Source of the DNA: Candidatus Blautia intestinavium
GTDB taxonomy: Bacteria; Bacillota; Clostridia; Lachnospirales; Lachnospiraceae
Reading direction: 5' to 3'
NCBI GenBank assembly: GCA_019113745.1
Contig: DXGV01000051.1
Coordinates: 51,265-115,264, forward strand
Length of the DNA stretch: 64,000 bases
Shown here: one piece after another, positions 62,791-64,000 of the stretch
Position numbering within the stretch: the stretch's first letter is position 1
Layout: each line of letters starts with the position of its first letter
Position numbers and translations under genes: made by a program
Notes under the pieces: generated by a model
The model's input: the letters and a program-made list of their open reading frames with translations, nothing else
What the model was told of the DNA's origin: nothing
The model's database searches: none

Positions 62791-64000
62791 ATGAATACAA
62801 AGAAATTCACCAAGTGGCTGATTGGTGCATTCGCCCTTACTATGGCTGTCTTCCAGCCTGTAGGCACGCTCCCCGACAATTCACCGCTGAACACTGTCGT
62901 AACAGCGGAAGCTGCTTCCACACAACCGGGGAAAGTCACGTTAAGAGGCATCACAGCGGTAAGCAACAACCGCATCCGCATCAGCTGGAATAAAGCCAGC
63001 AACGCCACCCATTACCGCATCTATTACAAAGTACCGGGCGGCAGATGGAAGCTGATTAAAACCGTAGGTTCCAACGTAACCAGTTATACCCATGTATCTT
63101 CTGCGAAGTATCCAATTAAATGCGGTCAGAAGTACACATATACGGTTCGTGCCTATAACAGCAAATCCAGGCGAGCTGGAAGCTATAATGCGAAAGGTCT
63201 TACCACACGCACTGTTCCTTCTACCGTAGCTTTACGTTCTGCAAGACGCAATTCCAACAACTCTGTAACAGTCTCCTGGAACAAAGCTTACGGCGGCAAC
63301 TATTACCGTGTATACCGTAAGACTCCCGGTTCCGGCTGGAAGCTCCTCGCAAACGTAAGGTCAACTTCTCTATCCTACACCGACAGGAATCCTGTAAAGG
63401 GAAAGACGAACATTTACACTGTAAGGATGTACAACAGTGCCACCAGGGCAGCCGGAAGATACAATACAAGCGGCGTATCGGTAAATATCGGCGGAACCGC
63501 TTCCGCTAAGACACCAGGCAAGCCTACACTGTCTAAGATTTCTTCTTCCGCTTATAATAAAATCACGATTAGCTGGAAGAAGGCCAGCAATGCTACACAC
63601 TATCGTATTTACTACAAAGCGCCTGGCGGCAGATGGAAGCTGATTAAGACAGTAGGCGCAAACACCACATCTTACACACATACTTCTTCCAGCACGTATC
63701 CGATTACATGCGGTCAGAACTACACGTATACCGTAAGAGGTTACAACAGCTCCTCCAAGAAAGCAGGAAGCTATAACAGCAAAGGCCTGACCACCAAGAC
63801 ATTACCGTCCACCGTATCTTTACGTTACGCGAAACGCAGCGGCAACACCGTAACAGTCTCCTGGAACAAAGCTTACGGGGGTAATTATTACAGAGTATAC
63901 CGTAGGACTGCCGGAACCAGTTGGAAGCTTCTTGCAAACGTAAAATCCTCTTCTTTATCCTATACAGATAAGAATCCTGTAAAAGGTCAGAAGAACATCT
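62791..64000 (+). CDS. Secreted fibronectin-type-repeat protein (runs off the right edge)
   Basis: Open at the window edge and so not in the ORF track; 403 codons are visible with no stop. AAAGGAG precedes the ATG. A signal peptide ('KKFTKWLIGAFALTMAVFQ', likely cleavage near 'TAEAAS') is followed by fibronectin type III-like modules of about 100 residues alternating in two kinds, A ('SNATHYRIYYKVPGGRWKLIKTVG') and B ('YGGNYYRVYRKTPGSGWKLLANV'). The A-B pair repeats with a period of 196 codons (588 bp). Such modules occur on secreted clostridial surface and glycan-binding proteins; any catalytic or anchoring domain lies beyond the edge. Confidence 0.85.
   Translation, partial: MNTKKFTKWLIGAFALTMAVFQPVGTLPDNSPLNTVVTAEAASTQPGKVTLRGITAVSNNRIRISWNKASNATHYRIYYKVPGGRWKLIKTVGSNVTSYTHVSSAKYPIKCGQKYTYTVRAYNSKSRRAGSYNAKGLTTRTVPSTVALRSARRNSNNSVTVSWNKAYGGNYYRVYRKTPGSGWKLLANVRSTSLSYTDRNPVKGKTNIYTVRMYNSATRAAGRYNTSGVSVNIGGTASAKTPGKPTLSKISSSAYNKITISWKKASNATHYRIYYKAPGGRWKLIKTVGANTTSYTHTSSSTYPITCGQNYTYTVRGYNSSSKKAGSYNSKGLTTKTLPSTVSLRYAKRSGNTVTVSWNKAYGGNYYRVYRRTAGTSWKLLANVKSSSLSYTDKNPVKGQKNI

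Overview
The window looks like part of the chromosome of a strictly anaerobic, low-to-mid GC Gram-positive gut bacterium, most likely a member of the Lachnospiraceae (Clostridia). Supporting signs are a PerR/reverse-rubrerythrin/rubrerythrin peroxide-defence cluster, the FMN enoyl reductase FabK in place of FabI, a fused AccD-AccA carboxyltransferase, the GlgC/GlgD pair, strong GGAGG ribosome binding sites and sigma-A promoters, and MATE genes behind mepA-type leaders. I cannot fix the genus from sequence alone.

Layout. 1-1.7 kb: the end-clipped start of a sensor kinase and its OmpR-type regulator, with an 11-bp-phased repeat array upstream. 1.8-4.5 kb: LysR regulator divergent from aspartase. 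4.6-6.4 kb: perR, reverse rubrerythrin, rubrerythrin. 6.4-8.0 kb: HD hydrolase and S11 D,D-carboxypeptidase. 8.2-10.4 kb: rpmG-secE-nusG-rplK-rplA, closed by a terminator with no rplJL behind it. 10.7-13.9 kb: polysaccharide ABC exporter pair convergent with a phosphoglycosyl transferase. 14.2-16.5 kb: glgC-glgD. 16.5-20.2 kb: heterodimeric ABC exporter. 20.5-29.9 kb: a complete type II fatty-acid operon (fabH-acpP-fabK-fabD-fabG-fabF-accB-fabZ-accC-accDA) driven from a promoter overlapped by a FabT-like palindrome.

30.1-39.8 kb: an aldo/keto reductase, then a long minus-strand operon made of a methyltransferase, a CPBP membrane protease, an M14 deacylase fused to a second related methyltransferase, a possible 22-codon ORF and a complete Dpp/Nik/Cnt-type ABC importer. 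This is the best candidate here for an undescribed small-molecule or peptide modification and uptake system. 40-40.9 kb: a PIN/Phd toxin-antitoxin pair. 40.9-43.6 kb: glycolipid glycosyltransferase, PlsY-like acyltransferase and an AEC carrier.

43.7-51.9 kb: an accessory region built around a duplicated cassette (mepA/guanidine-IV-like riboswitch, MATE pump, small RNA with its own promoter). Between and around the copies are a HEPN/MNT pair, a methyltransferase, a zinc alcohol dehydrogenase and a scar of a second dehydrogenase copy. 51.9-55.0 kb: copper module, csoR with two operators and a CopA whose C-terminal CopZ domain has its own Shine-Dalgarno and ATG. 55-59.6 kb: beta-glucoside operon (LicT antiterminator, IIBCA permease, 6-phospho-beta-glucosidase) with two RAT sites. 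59.7-62.7 kb: ClC antiporter and pyruvate kinase. 62.8 kb to the end: an unfinished secreted protein made of fibronectin-type repeats.

Long antisense ORFs in the track (for example over the ABC exporter, the MATE genes and bglA) are treated as shadows. Gene identities are by motif recognition only; no database search was run.
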